From the NCBI GenBank assembly GCA_026709935.1, contig JAPOSC010000051.1:73843-137842 (forward strand): a stretch of 64,000 bases of DNA, read 5' to 3'. The notes under the pieces are model-generated. The model worked only from the letters and a program-made list of their open reading frames with translations, ran no database searches and had not been told where the DNA came from. Made by a program: the position numbers and the translations under genes. Shown piece by piece: positions 56,087-64,000 of this stretch. This DNA comes from Thiotrichales bacterium. GTDB taxonomy: Bacteria > Pseudomonadota > Gammaproteobacteria > HK1. Within the stretch, counting starts at the first letter, position 1, and every line of letters begins with the position of its first letter.

Positions 56087-56563
56087 CTAACGTGCGATGG
56101 TGTGCTCTCGACGGATCTTGTCGTGCAGTCGGATGATCCCGTAGAGCAGTGCCTCCGCCGTCGGAGGACAGCCGGGAACGTAGATATCGACCGGTACGAT
56201 CCGATCACAGCCCCGGACCACCGCGTAGGAGTAGTGGTAGTAGCCGCCGCCGTTGGCGCACGAGCCCATCGAGATGACCCAGCGCGGCTCGGGCATCTGG
56301 TCGTAGACCTTCCTGAGCGCCGGCGCCATCTTGTTCACCAGCGTCCCGGCAACGATCATCACGTCCGACTGGCGCGGACTCGGGCGAAAGAGGATGCCGA
56401 AACGGTCCAGGTCGTAGCGCGCCGCCCCCGCGTGCATCATCTCCACCGCGCAGCACGCGAGCCCGAACGTCATCGGCCACAGAGAACCGGTGCGGGCCCA
56501 ATTGATCAGCTTGTCCGCGGTGGTGGTGACAAACCCTTCCTCAAGCCGTCCTTCTATTCCCAT
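56087..56563 (-). CDS. nuoB: NADH-quinone oxidoreductase subunit B
   Basis: NuoB carries the terminal 4Fe-4S cluster N2 that reduces quinone. The 158-residue protein has [55 protein letters not shown] and [19 protein letters not shown], which together supply the four cysteines, including the tandem CC pair. The ATG at 56563 overlaps nuoA by ten bases. The very long frame upstream lies inside nuoA and is rejected. Confidence 0.98.
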   Translation of the reverse strand: MGIEGRLEEGFVTTTADKLINWARTGSLWPMTFGLACCAVEMMHAGAARYDLDRFGILFRPSPRQSDVMIVAGTLVNKMAPALRKVYDQMPEPRWVISMGSCANGGGYYHYSYAVVRGCDRIVPVDIYVPGCPPTAEALLYGIIRLHDKIRREHTIAR

Positions 56564-56910
56564 TCGAGCGCCCCCTTCCTCCACTCGTAGACGAAGCCGA
56601 CCACGAGCACCGCGAGGAACACCATCATCGCGCCGAAGCCGAACACGCCGATCTCGTCGAGCACGATTGCCCACGGGAACAGAAACGCGATCTCCAGATC
56701 GAAGATGATGAACAGGATGGCGACGAGGTAGTAGCGGACATCGAACTTCATCCGGGAATCTTCGAACGCCTCGAACCCGCACTCGTAGGGAGACAGCTTG
56801 TCGCCGTCCGGGCGATGAGGGCCGAGCACCGCACCGACCGCAAGCATCGCCGCGCCGAGCCCCAGGCCGACGACGAGGAATACGAGGATCGGGAGATAGC
56901 TCTCTAGCAT
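56554..56910 (-). CDS. nuoA: NADH-quinone oxidoreductase subunit A
   Basis: NuoA is a 118-residue membrane subunit with three helices. It has [30 protein letters not shown], then [46 protein letters not shown], the universally conserved cysteine-containing loop and acidic helix. It is the first gene of the nuo operon, and its ATG is only 14 bases after the tRNA-Leu 3' end. The nuo transcript may therefore start upstream of the tRNA or be released by tRNA processing. Confidence 0.97.
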   Translation of the reverse strand: MLESYLPILVFLVVGLGLGAAMLAVGAVLGPHRPDGDKLSPYECGFEAFEDSRMKFDVRYYLVAILFIIFDLEIAFLFPWAIVLDEIGVFGFGAMMVFLAVLVVGFVYEWRKGALEWE

Positions 56911-56924
56911 CTGTCAGGATCAGT

Positions 56925-57010
56925 TGGTGCCGAAGGCCGGACTCGAACCGGCACGCCCAAAGGGCACTACCCCCTCAAGATAGCGTGTCTACCAATTCCA
57001 CCACTTCGGC
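56925..57010 (-). tRNA. tRNA-Leu (anticodon GAG)
   Basis: This is an 86-base class II tRNA with a long variable arm (GCCC TTT GGGC), acceptor stem GCCGAAG/CTTCGGC, encoded CCA, anticodon loop TTGAGGG and T-arm GCCGG TTCGAGT CCGGC. Anticodon GAG reads CUC and CUU. It lies between secG and nuoA, an order shared by several gammaproteobacteria. Confidence 0.96.
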
Positions 57011-57017
57011 AACGACA

Positions 57018-57401
57018 TCACTGGGACGTCGGGGCTTGCGGCACTTCCAGCGCGCCCGTACCCCCACCGTCGACCGGAAGGACCGGCACGTCGCCGTCCT
57101 CCCCGGGCATCTGCGAAGTTTCGGATACCGACTGCGACTGCACGCGATCCACCACGCTGCGGCGTTCGATCGACTGGCTGGAAATATACGCCAATCCAAG
57201 GCTGTTCGCGAAGAACAGCACCGCCAGTCCCGCGGTCACCTTCGACAGGAACGAAGCGGGTCCGCGCGACCCGAACAGCGAGCCCGACGAGCCACCGCCG
57301 AATGACGCCCCCGCGTCCGCGCCACGCCCCTGCTGCAGCAGCACCAGCACCACCAGCGCAGCGCAGATCAGGATCTGAACAACAAGGAGAATCTGTGCCA
57401 T
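57018..57401 (-). CDS. secG: Protein translocase subunit SecG
   Basis: SecG is the small auxiliary subunit of the SecYEG channel. The 127-residue protein starts MAQILLVVQILICAALVVLVLLQQGRGADAGASFGGGSSGSLFGSRGPASFLSKVTAGLAVLFFANSLGLAY, which is two helices joined by the glycine/serine-rich cytoplasmic loop typical of the family. The C-terminal extension (about residues 75-127) is longer than in E. coli and rich in serine, valine and proline, a frequent variable feature. It begins two bases after the tpiA stop and precedes tRNA-Leu. Confidence 0.95.
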   Translation of the reverse strand: MAQILLVVQILICAALVVLVLLQQGRGADAGASFGGGSSGSLFGSRGPASFLSKVTAGLAVLFFANSLGLAYISSQSIERRSVVDRVQSQSVSETSQMPGEDGDVPVLPVDGGGTGALEVPQAPTSQ

Positions 57402-57402
57402 C

Positions 57403-58155
57403 TCAGCCCGCCGCCCGACAGATGCCGACGAATTGTTCCGCGTCGAGTGACGCACCACCCACGAGCCCGCCGTCGACATCGGGCTCGGAGAACAGCAAGG
57501 CCGCGTTTTCCGCCTTCACGCTCCCGCCGTAGAGTATCCGAAGTCCGGCCGCTACGTTCGGCTGCCGGGCTGCCACCCGCTCCCTGAGAAAGGCGTGGAC
57601 CGCGTTGGCCTGCGCCTGGGTGGCGGTCCGGCCGGTACCGATCGCCCACACCGGCTCGTACGCGACGACGATGCGCGCGAGACCGTCATCGTCCAGGCGG
57701 GCCATCACCGCGTCGATCTGTCGTCCCACCACGGCCTCGGTCTGCTCCGCCTCGCGTTCGACCAGGGTCTCGCCGACGCAGACCACCGGCACAAGTCCGG
57801 CCGCGAGCGCGAGCTCCGTCTTCCGGGCCACTTCGTCATCACTCTCTCCGTACAGGGTGCGCCGTTCGGAGTGACCGACCAGCACGAAGGCGCAGCCGAC
57901 GTCGGCCAGCATGTCCGCCGATACCTCGCCGGTGAATGCGCCCCGCTCGACCCCGGCGCAATTCTGACCGCCGAGCAGAACCGACGCATCCCCGATCGCC
58001 GCGCGTGCATCGCCCACGTAAACGAATGGCGGACACAAACCGATGTCTACCTCCGGCAACCCGAACGCGCCGGAGCACACCCCGACAACGAGCGCCTGCG
58101 CACGCTCCCGGGAACCGTTCATCTTCCAGTTGCCGACAACGAACGGACGACGCAT
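57403..58155 (-). CDS. tpiA: Triosephosphate isomerase
   Basis: This enzyme interconverts dihydroxyacetone phosphate and glyceraldehyde 3-phosphate in glycolysis. The 250-residue TIM barrel has the catalytic lysine in FVVGNWKMNGSRE, histidine in LVGHSERRTLYGESD, glutamate in VVAYEPVWAIGTGRTAT, and the phosphate loop RILYGGSVKAENAALL with VGGASLDAEQF. The ATG at 58155 was chosen; GTG 58167 is an alternative adding four residues. The tpiA-secG-tRNA order is typical. Confidence 0.97.
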   Translation of the reverse strand: MRRPFVVGNWKMNGSRERAQALVVGVCSGAFGLPEVDIGLCPPFVYVGDARAAIGDASVLLGGQNCAGVERGAFTGEVSADMLADVGCAFVLVGHSERRTLYGESDDEVARKTELALAAGLVPVVCVGETLVEREAEQTEAVVGRQIDAVMARLDDDGLARIVVAYEPVWAIGTGRTATQAQANAVHAFLRERVAARQPNVAAGLRILYGGSVKAENAALLFSEPDVDGGLVGGASLDAEQFVGICRAAG

Positions 58156-58174
58156 GCCTTCAGCCACCGGGGGC

Positions 58175-58198
58175 AGCCGGCCTGCAAAACGGCCGGCT
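58175..58198. repeat. Perfect 8-base-pair hairpin between accA and tpiA
   Basis: AGCCGGCC and GGCCGGCT are separated by an 8-base loop. No T-run follows on the minus strand, so it is not a classic terminator for accA. A T-run of six precedes it on that strand instead. It could be a processing or stability element. Confidence 0.5.
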
Positions 58199-58241
58199 CA
58201 CGAAAAAAGGTGCGGAAGCGTACCGGGGAGTGAAGGCCGGA

Positions 58242-59222
58242 TCAACGCGACCCGCCTCCCGATCCCTCCTCCCTGAAGCGACCGTAGCTCATGAGCCGCT
58301 CGTAGCGGCGACGCTTGAGAGCCTCGACATCCATCCCGACGAGCGCCTCCAGCTCCTCGACGAGCGCAGCCTGGAGCGATTCGGCCATCGTTTCGGGATC
58401 ACGATGTGCACCACCGAGCGGCTCGTCCACGATCCGATCGATCAGTCCGAGCTCTTTGAGCCGACTGGAGGTAATGCCCATCGCCTTCGCGGCATCCGCG
58501 GCCCGATCCGCACTCTTCCACAGGATCGAGGCGCAACCCTCGGGCGAGATCACAGAGTAGGTGCTGTACTGCAGCATCAGCACGCGATCGGCGACACCGA
58601 TGGCCAACGCACCCCCCGATCCTCCTTCCCCAATGACCGTGCACAGAATGGGGACATCGAGGGTCGACAGGACATGCAGGTTGCGCGCGATGGCCTCCGA
58701 CTGCCCGCGTTCCTCGGCCCCCACTCCGGGATAGGCCCCGGGGGTATCGATGAAGGTGATGACCGGCAGGCGAAAACGCTCGGCCATCCGGAACAGCCGA
58801 AGCGCCTTGCGGTAGCCTTCGGGGCGAGGCATGCCGAAGCTGCGGTCGATGTTCTCCTTCGTCGTCCGGCCCTTCTGGTGCCCGACGACCACGACCGGAT
58901 GCCCATCGAGCCGCGTCACCCCACCCACGATCGCGCCGTCGTCGGCAAAGTACCGGTCACCGTGCAGTTCGGTGAACTCCGTGAAGACCCGGCTCAGGTA
59001 GTCGAGGGCGTACGGGCGTCTGGGGTGCCGCGCGAGGCGTGCGACCTGCCAAGGTGTGAGCTTGCCGAAAATCGACCGTGTCAGCGCCTCGCTCTTCGAG
59101 CGAAGCCTGTCGATCTCTTCGCCAATGTTGACTCCCGGATCGCTGTCGACATGGCGAAGCTCTTCGATCTTCTCCTCCAGATCGGCGATCGGTCGTTCGA
59201 AATCGAGAAAGTTCACCCCCAT
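58242..59222 (-). CDS. accA: Acetyl-CoA carboxylase carboxyltransferase subunit alpha
   Basis: AccA and AccD transfer the carboxyl group from biotin to acetyl-CoA in fatty-acid synthesis. From ATG 59222 the protein has 326 residues and starts [22 protein letters not shown], the usual N-terminus. [68 protein letters not shown] and [40 protein letters not shown] are diagnostic. A TTG at 59279 would add 19 non-conserved residues, and neither start has ideal ribosome-binding spacing. It follows dnaE by about 70-130 bases. Confidence 0.96.
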   Translation of the reverse strand: MGVNFLDFERPIADLEEKIEELRHVDSDPGVNIGEEIDRLRSKSEALTRSIFGKLTPWQVARLARHPRRPYALDYLSRVFTEFTELHGDRYFADDGAIVGGVTRLDGHPVVVVGHQKGRTTKENIDRSFGMPRPEGYRKALRLFRMAERFRLPVITFIDTPGAYPGVGAEERGQSEAIARNLHVLSTLDVPILCTVIGEGGSGGALAIGVADRVLMLQYSTYSVISPEGCASILWKSADRAADAAKAMGITSSRLKELGLIDRIVDEPLGGAHRDPETMAESLQAALVEELEALVGMDVEALKRRRYERLMSYGRFREEGSGGGSR

Positions 59223-59348
59223 CTCCGGCGGCGCGGACCTCCCGGAACTTTCCGCAGGATTGCTCACACGCTTGGACAATACCCCGGCGGCCGGACGGTG
59301 ACAACGAGCATCCGCTACGGACCTCCACTGCGCACTCGGCCTGACCCG

Positions 59349-62300
59349 TCAGTATTCGATTCGGACCCGTTTCGTCCCTGCGACATCGCGGAGCCGATCG
59401 ACGAGAGCCTGGGCGGGACGTACCGCCCAGGCATCACCGAGCGAGAACCTTGCTCGGGCATCCTGCCGGCGATAGTCGATGCACACGGGCGTCCGGCCGG
59501 TGCGATACGACTCCATAGCTTCCCTGAGGGCATCGGGCACACCATCGTCCATGACATCGCCGTCCAGCTCGATGAGGATGCGCCGCGCTCGCCGCTCACG
59601 TGCCGATTCGAAATCCTCGATCACGCTCGCGACCATCGAACACCCGCCCGTGAATTCGTCATCCTCGACCTCGCCCTCGACGACGAGCAACCGATCCTTC
59701 ACCAGCATCTCTCGACAACTCGAAAACAGCTCGGAGTAGATCCGGACCTCGACGCGGGCGGTCCGGTCATCGAGCGTCGCAATTCCCATCCGGCCGTTGC
59801 GCGTGTTCAGTGTACGCAGCCCCGCCATCAGGCCGGCGACGGCCTGCCTCTGTCCCGGTATCGGGCGCAGCTCGGAGAGCCTCGCGCTCGCAATCGCCTC
59901 CAGCTCGGGCTCGAACCGGGTAATCGGATGACCGGTCAGGTACAGCCCCAAGGTCTCCTTCTCGCCCGAGAGGCGTTCGTCCTCCGACCATTCGACCCCG
60001 GTCCTGAACCGGGATTCGACGTTCCCGCCGAGGAGCGCGTTGCCGAACATGTCGTCCTGACCCGTCGAAGTGTCTCGCGCGAGTTGCTCGGCTGCGAGCA
60101 TGGCATCGGTGAGGCTCAGCGTCATCGCCGCCCGGGAGGGCCCCAGCCCGTCGAGTGCGCCGGCTCGCACGAGCGCCTCCACCACGCGCCGATTGACCTT
60201 CCGGTGATCGATGCGGCGAGTGAAGTCGAAGAGGTCCGTGTAGGGTTCGTTGCGAATGCGTTCGTCGATGACATTCTCGAGCGCGGCTTCGCCCGCCCCC
60301 TTGATCGCACCAAGTCCGTACCGAACGCTGCGCTCATCGGCCGCACTGAAGCGGTAGACGCATTCGTTGACGTGCGGCGGCACGACCGCGAGACCCAGCG
60401 AGCGGCACTCCTCGACCAGATTGACGACCTTGTCAGTGCTGTCCATGTCGGCGGAGAGCACCGCCGCCATGAACGCGGCGGGATGGTGCGTCTTCAGCCA
60501 CGCGGTCTGGTACGTCAGGAGCGCGTACGCGGCGGAGTGCGACTTGTTGAAGCCGTATCCGGCGAACTTTTCCATCAGGTCGAAAATGTACGTGGCCTGG
60601 TCGCTGTCCACTCCCCGGCTCATCGCGCCACCCACGAACACGTCGCGGTGCTTGGCCATCTCCTCGGGCTTCTTCTTGCCCATCGCGCGGCGCAGCAGAT
60701 CGGCCTCGCCCAGCGTGTAGCCGGCGAGCACCTGAGCAATCTGCATCACCTGCTCCTGATACAGGATGACCCCATAGGTCGGCTTGAGAATGGATTCAAG
60801 CTGCGGGTGCAGGTACTCGATGGCCGCCTGGCCGTGCTTGCGCGCGATGAAGTCCTCGACCATTCCGGATTGGAGCGGACCGGGGCGAAACAGGGCGACG
60901 AGGGCGATGATGTCGTCGAAGCAGTCCGGGAGCAGACGCCGCACAAGATCCCTCATCCCGCGTGACTCGAGCTGGAACACCGCAGTCGTCGCGCCGCTTC
61001 GGATGAGCTCGTAGGTGGCCGGATCGTCGGTGGGCAGGCTTTCAAGGTTCAGCGGAGCCTGCGCGTCGGACCGGCGCTTCTCGTTGACGGTGGCCAGCGT
61101 CCAGTCGATGATGGTGAGCGTACGAAGGCCGAGAAAGTCGAACTTCACCAGGCCGATCGCTTCGATGTCGTCCTTGTCGAACTGGGTCACCGCGCTTGCC
61201 GCCCCGGGCTCGCGGTAGAGGGCGGTAAACTCGGTCAGACGTCCCGGAGCAATCACGACACCCCCGGCGTGCCGTCCCGCATTGCGAGCGAGTCCCTCCA
61301 GCTTGCGCGCAAGATCGATGATCGACCTCACGTCGTCGTCCGTCTCGTAACGTTCCTTCAGTGCGTCGTCGGTAAGCGCCCGTTCGAGCGTCATCCCGAG
61401 TTCGAACGGAATGAGCTTGGCGACCTGGTCGACGAAGCCGTAGGGGTGACCGAGCACCCGGCCGACATCGCGCACGACCGCCTTGGCCGCCATCGTGCCG
61501 AAGGTGATGATCTGGGCGACATGGTCGGAGGAATACCGCGAAGCGACGTATTCGATGACCCGATCACGGCCCTCCATGCAGAAATCGATATCGAAATCCG
61601 GCAGCGATACCCGCTCCGGATTCAGAAAGCGCTCGAACAGCAGGTCGTACCGCAACGGGTCGAGATCGGTGATGCCCAATGCGTAGGCGACAAGGGATCC
61701 GGCTCCCGAGCCGCGCCCCGGTCCGACCGGAATCCGCTGCTCTCTCGCCCACCGAATGAAGTCCGCCACGATAAGAAAATATCCCGGGTACCCCATGCGA
61801 CAAATGACCCCAAGCTCCATCTCCAGGCGCTGCCGGTACTGCGCCTCCTCGCCGCCGGGAGCTTCCGCACCCTGTCCCGGACGTTCGAGGCGCCACCTGA
61901 GCCCGGCCCGGGTACGCTCGGCGAACCACTCGTCGAGGTCGTGGCCATCCGGGACGGGAAACTCGGGGAGATGACTGCCGCCGAGATCGAGCGTCACGGT
62001 GCACCGGCGCGCGATCTCCACCGCGTTCTCCAGAGCTTCGGGAAGATCCTCGAACAGCGCCGCCATCTCCTGTGGCGACTTCAGGTACTGCTCCTCGCTG
62101 TACCTCCTCGGTCGCCGCGGATCGGCGAGAATCCGGCCGTCATGGATACAGACCCGCGCTTCGTGCGCCTCGAAATCGTCTCGTTCGAGAAATCTCACAT
62201 CGTTGCCGGCGACGACCGGAAGCCCGATCGACATTGCCAGATCGACCGTCGACTCCAGGCATGGGGCATCTTCGGCACGTCCCGTGCGCTGGACGCCGAG

Positions 62301-62798
62301 GTAGAAGCGATCCTCGAACACGGACGCCCACATCCGGGCCCGACGCTCCGCTTCCCCGGCGCGCCCGTGCAGCAGTGCCTGGCCGATGTCCCCCACGGGT
62401 CCGGGCGATATCGCGATAATGCCGTTGGCATACTCGCCGACCCACATCCGGTCGGCGACGGGGACCGCGGTGCTGCGATCCACGGTGTAGCATCGGGTCA
62501 GGAGCCGGGCGAGCTGCCGGTAGCCCGAACTGTCCATCGCGAGCAGCGTCAGCAAACCATCCGCGGCGTTGCCCGAAGTGCTGCGGATCGGCAGGTCGAC
62601 ACCGACAATCGGCTTGATTCCCGCCGCGACCGCCGCGCGGTAGAAGCGCACCATGCCGAACAGATTCGCGCGATCGGTGATGGCGACCGCCGGCATTCCG
62701 AGCGCCTTCGTGCGCTTGATGAGTGGACCAATCCGGGAGATCCCGTCGGCAAGCGAAAATTCGGAATGCAGGTTCAGGTGCACGAATCCGGGATTCAT
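59349..62798 (-). CDS. dnaE: DNA polymerase III alpha subunit
   Basis: DnaE is the replicative polymerase. The 1149-residue protein has the N-terminal PHP domain (FVHLNLHSEFSLADGISRI), catalytic aspartates in SLPDFDIDFCMEGRDRVIEYV, the polymerase palm and finger regions (TFGTMAAKAVVRDVGRVLG, ILYQEQVMQIAQVLAGYTLGEADLLRRAMGKKK, FNKSHSAAYALLTYQTAWLK), a helix-hairpin-helix region, an OB fold (MGIATLDDRTARVEVRIY) and a C-terminal domain. Length agrees with E. coli DnaE (1160). Its start overlaps the rnhB stop. Order lpxB-rnhB-dnaE-accA is conserved in gammaproteobacteria. Confidence 0.98.
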   Translation of the reverse strand: MNPGFVHLNLHSEFSLADGISRIGPLIKRTKALGMPAVAITDRANLFGMVRFYRAAVAAGIKPIVGVDLPIRSTSGNAADGLLTLLAMDSSGYRQLARLLTRCYTVDRSTAVPVADRMWVGEYANGIIAISPGPVGDIGQALLHGRAGEAERRARMWASVFEDRFYLGVQRTGRAEDAPCLESTVDLAMSIGLPVVAGNDVRFLERDDFEAHEARVCIHDGRILADPRRPRRYSEEQYLKSPQEMAALFEDLPEALENAVEIARRCTVTLDLGGSHLPEFPVPDGHDLDEWFAERTRAGLRWRLERPGQGAEAPGGEEAQYRQRLEMELGVICRMGYPGYFLIVADFIRWAREQRIPVGPGRGSGAGSLVAYALGITDLDPLRYDLLFERFLNPERVSLPDFDIDFCMEGRDRVIEYVASRYSSDHVAQIITFGTMAAKAVVRDVGRVLGHPYGFVDQVAKLIPFELGMTLERALTDDALKERYETDDDVRSIIDLARKLEGLARNAGRHAGGVVIAPGRLTEFTALYREPGAASAVTQFDKDDIEAIGLVKFDFLGLRTLTIIDWTLATVNEKRRSDAQAPLNLESLPTDDPATYELIRSGATTAVFQLESRGMRDLVRRLLPDCFDDIIALVALFRPGPLQSGMVEDFIARKHGQAAIEYLHPQLESILKPTYGVILYQEQVMQIAQVLAGYTLGEADLLRRAMGKKKPEEMAKHRDVFVGGAMSRGVDSDQATYIFDLMEKFAGYGFNKSHSAAYALLTYQTAWLKTHHPAAFMAAVLSADMDSTDKVVNLVEECRSLGLAVVPPHVNECVYRFSAADERSVRYGLGAIKGAGEAALENVIDERIRNEPYTDLFDFTRRIDHRKVNRRVVEALVRAGALDGLGPSRAAMTLSLTDAMLAAEQLARDTSTGQDDMFGNALLGGNVESRFRTGVEWSEDERLSGEKETLGLYLTGHPITRFEPELEAIASARLSELRPIPGQRQAVAGLMAGLRTLNTRNGRMGIATLDDRTARVEVRIYSELFSSCREMLVKDRLLVVEGEVEDDEFTGGCSMVASVIEDFESARERRARRILIELDGDVMDDGVPDALREAMESYRTGRTPVCIDYRRQDARARFSLGDAWAVRPAQALVDRLRDVAGTKRVRIEY

Positions 62799-63409
62799 GA
62801 ACGGTCCCGCTCCGTTAAGTTGCGAAAGAGCACCGACTGCACCGGAGCGAAGCTCGTACGATGGATCGGCGAGGGACCGAACCGCGCCAGGGCGTCACGG
62901 TGGGCACGCGTCCCATAGCCCTTGTGGCGCGCGAATCCGTACTCCGGATAACGGCGGTCCATCTCGATCATCTCCTGATCCCGTGCGACCTTGGCGAGGA
63001 CCGACGCGGCGCTGATTGCGGCGACGCTCACGTCGCCCCTCACCACCGCTCGCGCCGGATACGGCAGGGCCGGACAACGATCGCCGTCGACGAGGACCTC
63101 GTCCGGCGGGGTGTCGAGTCCATCGATCGCCTCGCGCATCGCCTGCATCGTCGCCTGGAGGATGTTGATGGTGTCGATGACCGTGGCGCCGACCCGGGCC
63201 ACGGCAAAGCTTAGCGCACACTCGCGAATTTCGTGGTCCAGATCCGTCCGGCGTCCGGCGGAAAGACGCTTCGAATCCGTGAGTCCCTCAATCCGAACGC
63301 CTGGGTCGAGAATCACCGCGGCGGCAACCACCGGGCCCGCCAGTGGTCCACGACCCGCTTCATCGACACCGGCAACGAGTCTGGCCCCCGTCCCGGTGCG
63401 GCCGTTCAT
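62795..63409 (-). CDS. rnhB: Ribonuclease HII
   Basis: RNase HII cuts RNA in RNA-DNA hybrids and single ribonucleotides in DNA. The 204-residue protein has catalytic acidic residues in VAGVDEAGRGPLAGPVVAAAVIL (DEAGRG), LTDSKRLSAGRR, VDGDRCPALP and VAAISAASVLAKVARDQEM, then the PEYGFARHKGYGTRAHRDALARFGPSPIHRTSFAPV motif. It overlaps dnaE by four bases and its ATG overlaps the end of lpxB. Confidence 0.97.
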   Translation of the reverse strand: MNGRTGTGARLVAGVDEAGRGPLAGPVVAAAVILDPGVRIEGLTDSKRLSAGRRTDLDHEIRECALSFAVARVGATVIDTINILQATMQAMREAIDGLDTPPDEVLVDGDRCPALPYPARAVVRGDVSVAAISAASVLAKVARDQEMIEMDRRYPEYGFARHKGYGTRAHRDALARFGPSPIHRTSFAPVQSVLFRNLTERDRS

Positions 63410-64000
63410 GCAGCCGCCACCTCCAGCACCGCCTCGGACGCCTTCGTGAACGCATCGTTGCGCAACATGTGGTGTATCCGATCGAACTCCTCCAGGACCG
63501 CTCGCTGCCGTTCGGGATGATCAAGCCGATCGAGCACTAGGGCCCCGAGTCGCTCCGGGGTCGCCTCGTCCTGCAGCAGTTCCGGCACCAGACGCCGGCC
63601 GGCGAGGAGGTTCGGAAGTCCCACGTGATCGACGTGCAGCATCGCCCGCCCCACCATCCACGTCAGACGCATGGTGCGATAGGTGATCACCATCGGTCGC
63701 TTGATCAGCATCGCTTCGAGCGACGCAGTCCCGGAGGCGAGCAGGATCACGTCGCTCGCCGCCATCGCATCACGCGACTGCCCCAGGAACAGGTCGCACC
63801 GGGCGTCAGGCGCATGCTCGTCCAGAGCCCGCGCGAAGAATCCGTGCGTCGCGCGGTCGACCAGGGGCACCACGAACCGCACATCGGGCCGCCGTCGCTG
63901 CACCCAGCGGGCGGTCCGCGCCAAAGGCTCCGCAAGGCGCCGCAGTTCGCCCATTCGACTGCCGGGGAGAAGCGCCACGATCCGGGCCTGGCGGTCGAGG
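63406..64000 (-). CDS. lpxB: Lipid-A-disaccharide synthase, N-terminal part outside window
   Basis: LpxB joins UDP-2,3-diacylglucosamine and lipid X into the lipid A disaccharide. About 198 C-terminal residues are visible in a frame that stays open to the right edge: IVALLPGSRMGELRRLAEPLARTA, then FVVPLVDRATHGFF, ASDVILLASGTASLEAMLIKRPMVITYRTMRLTWMVGRAML with the UDP-binding region, VGLPNLLAGRRLVPELLQDEATPERLG. All are typical of the second LpxB half. The GTG near 63978 is internal, not a start. It is the first gene of the lpxB-rnhB-dnaE-accA run here. Confidence 0.95.
   Translation of the reverse strand, partial: LDRQARIVALLPGSRMGELRRLAEPLARTARWVQRRRPDVRFVVPLVDRATHGFFARALDEHAPDARCDLFLGQSRDAMAASDVILLASGTASLEAMLIKRPMVITYRTMRLTWMVGRAMLHVDHVGLPNLLAGRRLVPELLQDEATPERLGALVLDRLDHPERQRAVLEEFDRIHHMLRNDAFTKASEAVLEVAAA

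Noticed and set aside
57936-60965. A 1009-codon plus-strand frame opposite tpiA, accA and dnaE
   Set aside because: Low-complexity composition without motifs. The opposite strand encodes well-conserved AccA and DnaE.
1-64000. CRISPR array, prophage, integrase or insertion-sequence transposase
   Set aside because: I saw no regularly spaced repeats and no recognisable integrase or transposase frame anywhere in the window.

Overview
The window reads as chromosome of a high-GC gammaproteobacterium. The evidence is the gene order: lolC-lolD-DUF2062-comEC, rimP-nusA-infB-rbfA-truB-rpsO-pnp behind an initiator tRNA, tpiA-secG-tRNA-Leu ahead of nuo, and lpxB-rnhB-dnaE-accA. Lipid A and Lol lipoprotein genes show a Gram-negative envelope. 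The genus cannot be fixed from this sequence alone.

Layout. 1-4.8 kb: comEC (cut by the left edge), a DUF2062 membrane protein, lolD, lolC and tsaB. 5.0-8.1 kb: a small membrane/coiled-coil protein, then cobT-cobS-cobC for late cobalamin synthesis. 8.2-15.2 kb: an accessory island, all on the minus strand and visibly less GC-rich than its surroundings. It reads dndC, a 67-residue protein, dndD and a dndE-ATPase fusion (a DNA phosphorothioation system), then an SMC/RecF-like ATPase and a DUF4276 protein. 15.4-16.3 kb: cobU and ygfX. 16.6-20.5 kb: sdhCDAB-sdhE. 20.7-23.1 kb: ygfZ and a YheT-type hydrolase. 23.2-32.3 kb: the rimP-to-pnp translation/RNA operon with tRNA-fMet. 32.5-34.8 kb: mrcB. 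35.1-37.7 kb: an rSAM/selenodomain-type cluster (ArsS-like radical SAM protein plus two associated transferases) carrying a 222-bp inverted-repeat element. 38.0-39.2 kb: tRNA-Ala, tRNA-Arg and psd. 39.2-56.9 kb: a complete nuoA-N operon with a two-gene molybdenum hydroxylase inserted between nuoE and nuoF. 56.9-64 kb: tRNA-Leu, secG, tpiA, accA, dnaE, rnhB and a partial lpxB.

Most of the window is respiration (complex I, complex II with its flavinylation factor), translation, replication and envelope synthesis. The most unusual parts are two insertions into core gene sets. The first is the compact Dnd module, which separates cobTSC from cobU. It has no dndB, dndA or dndFGH (dptFGH) next to it, but a tightly coupled ATPase/DUF4276 pair lies where restriction partners would be expected. 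That pair has its own palindrome and a leader stem-loop around its ribosome binding site. The second is the IorAB-like hydroxylase inside the nuo operon.

Smaller oddities are an initiator tRNA with a U1:U72 mismatch, a terminator-like hairpin that overlaps the rimP ribosome binding site, a MITE-like element, and short tandem repeats of period 11, 12 and 16.
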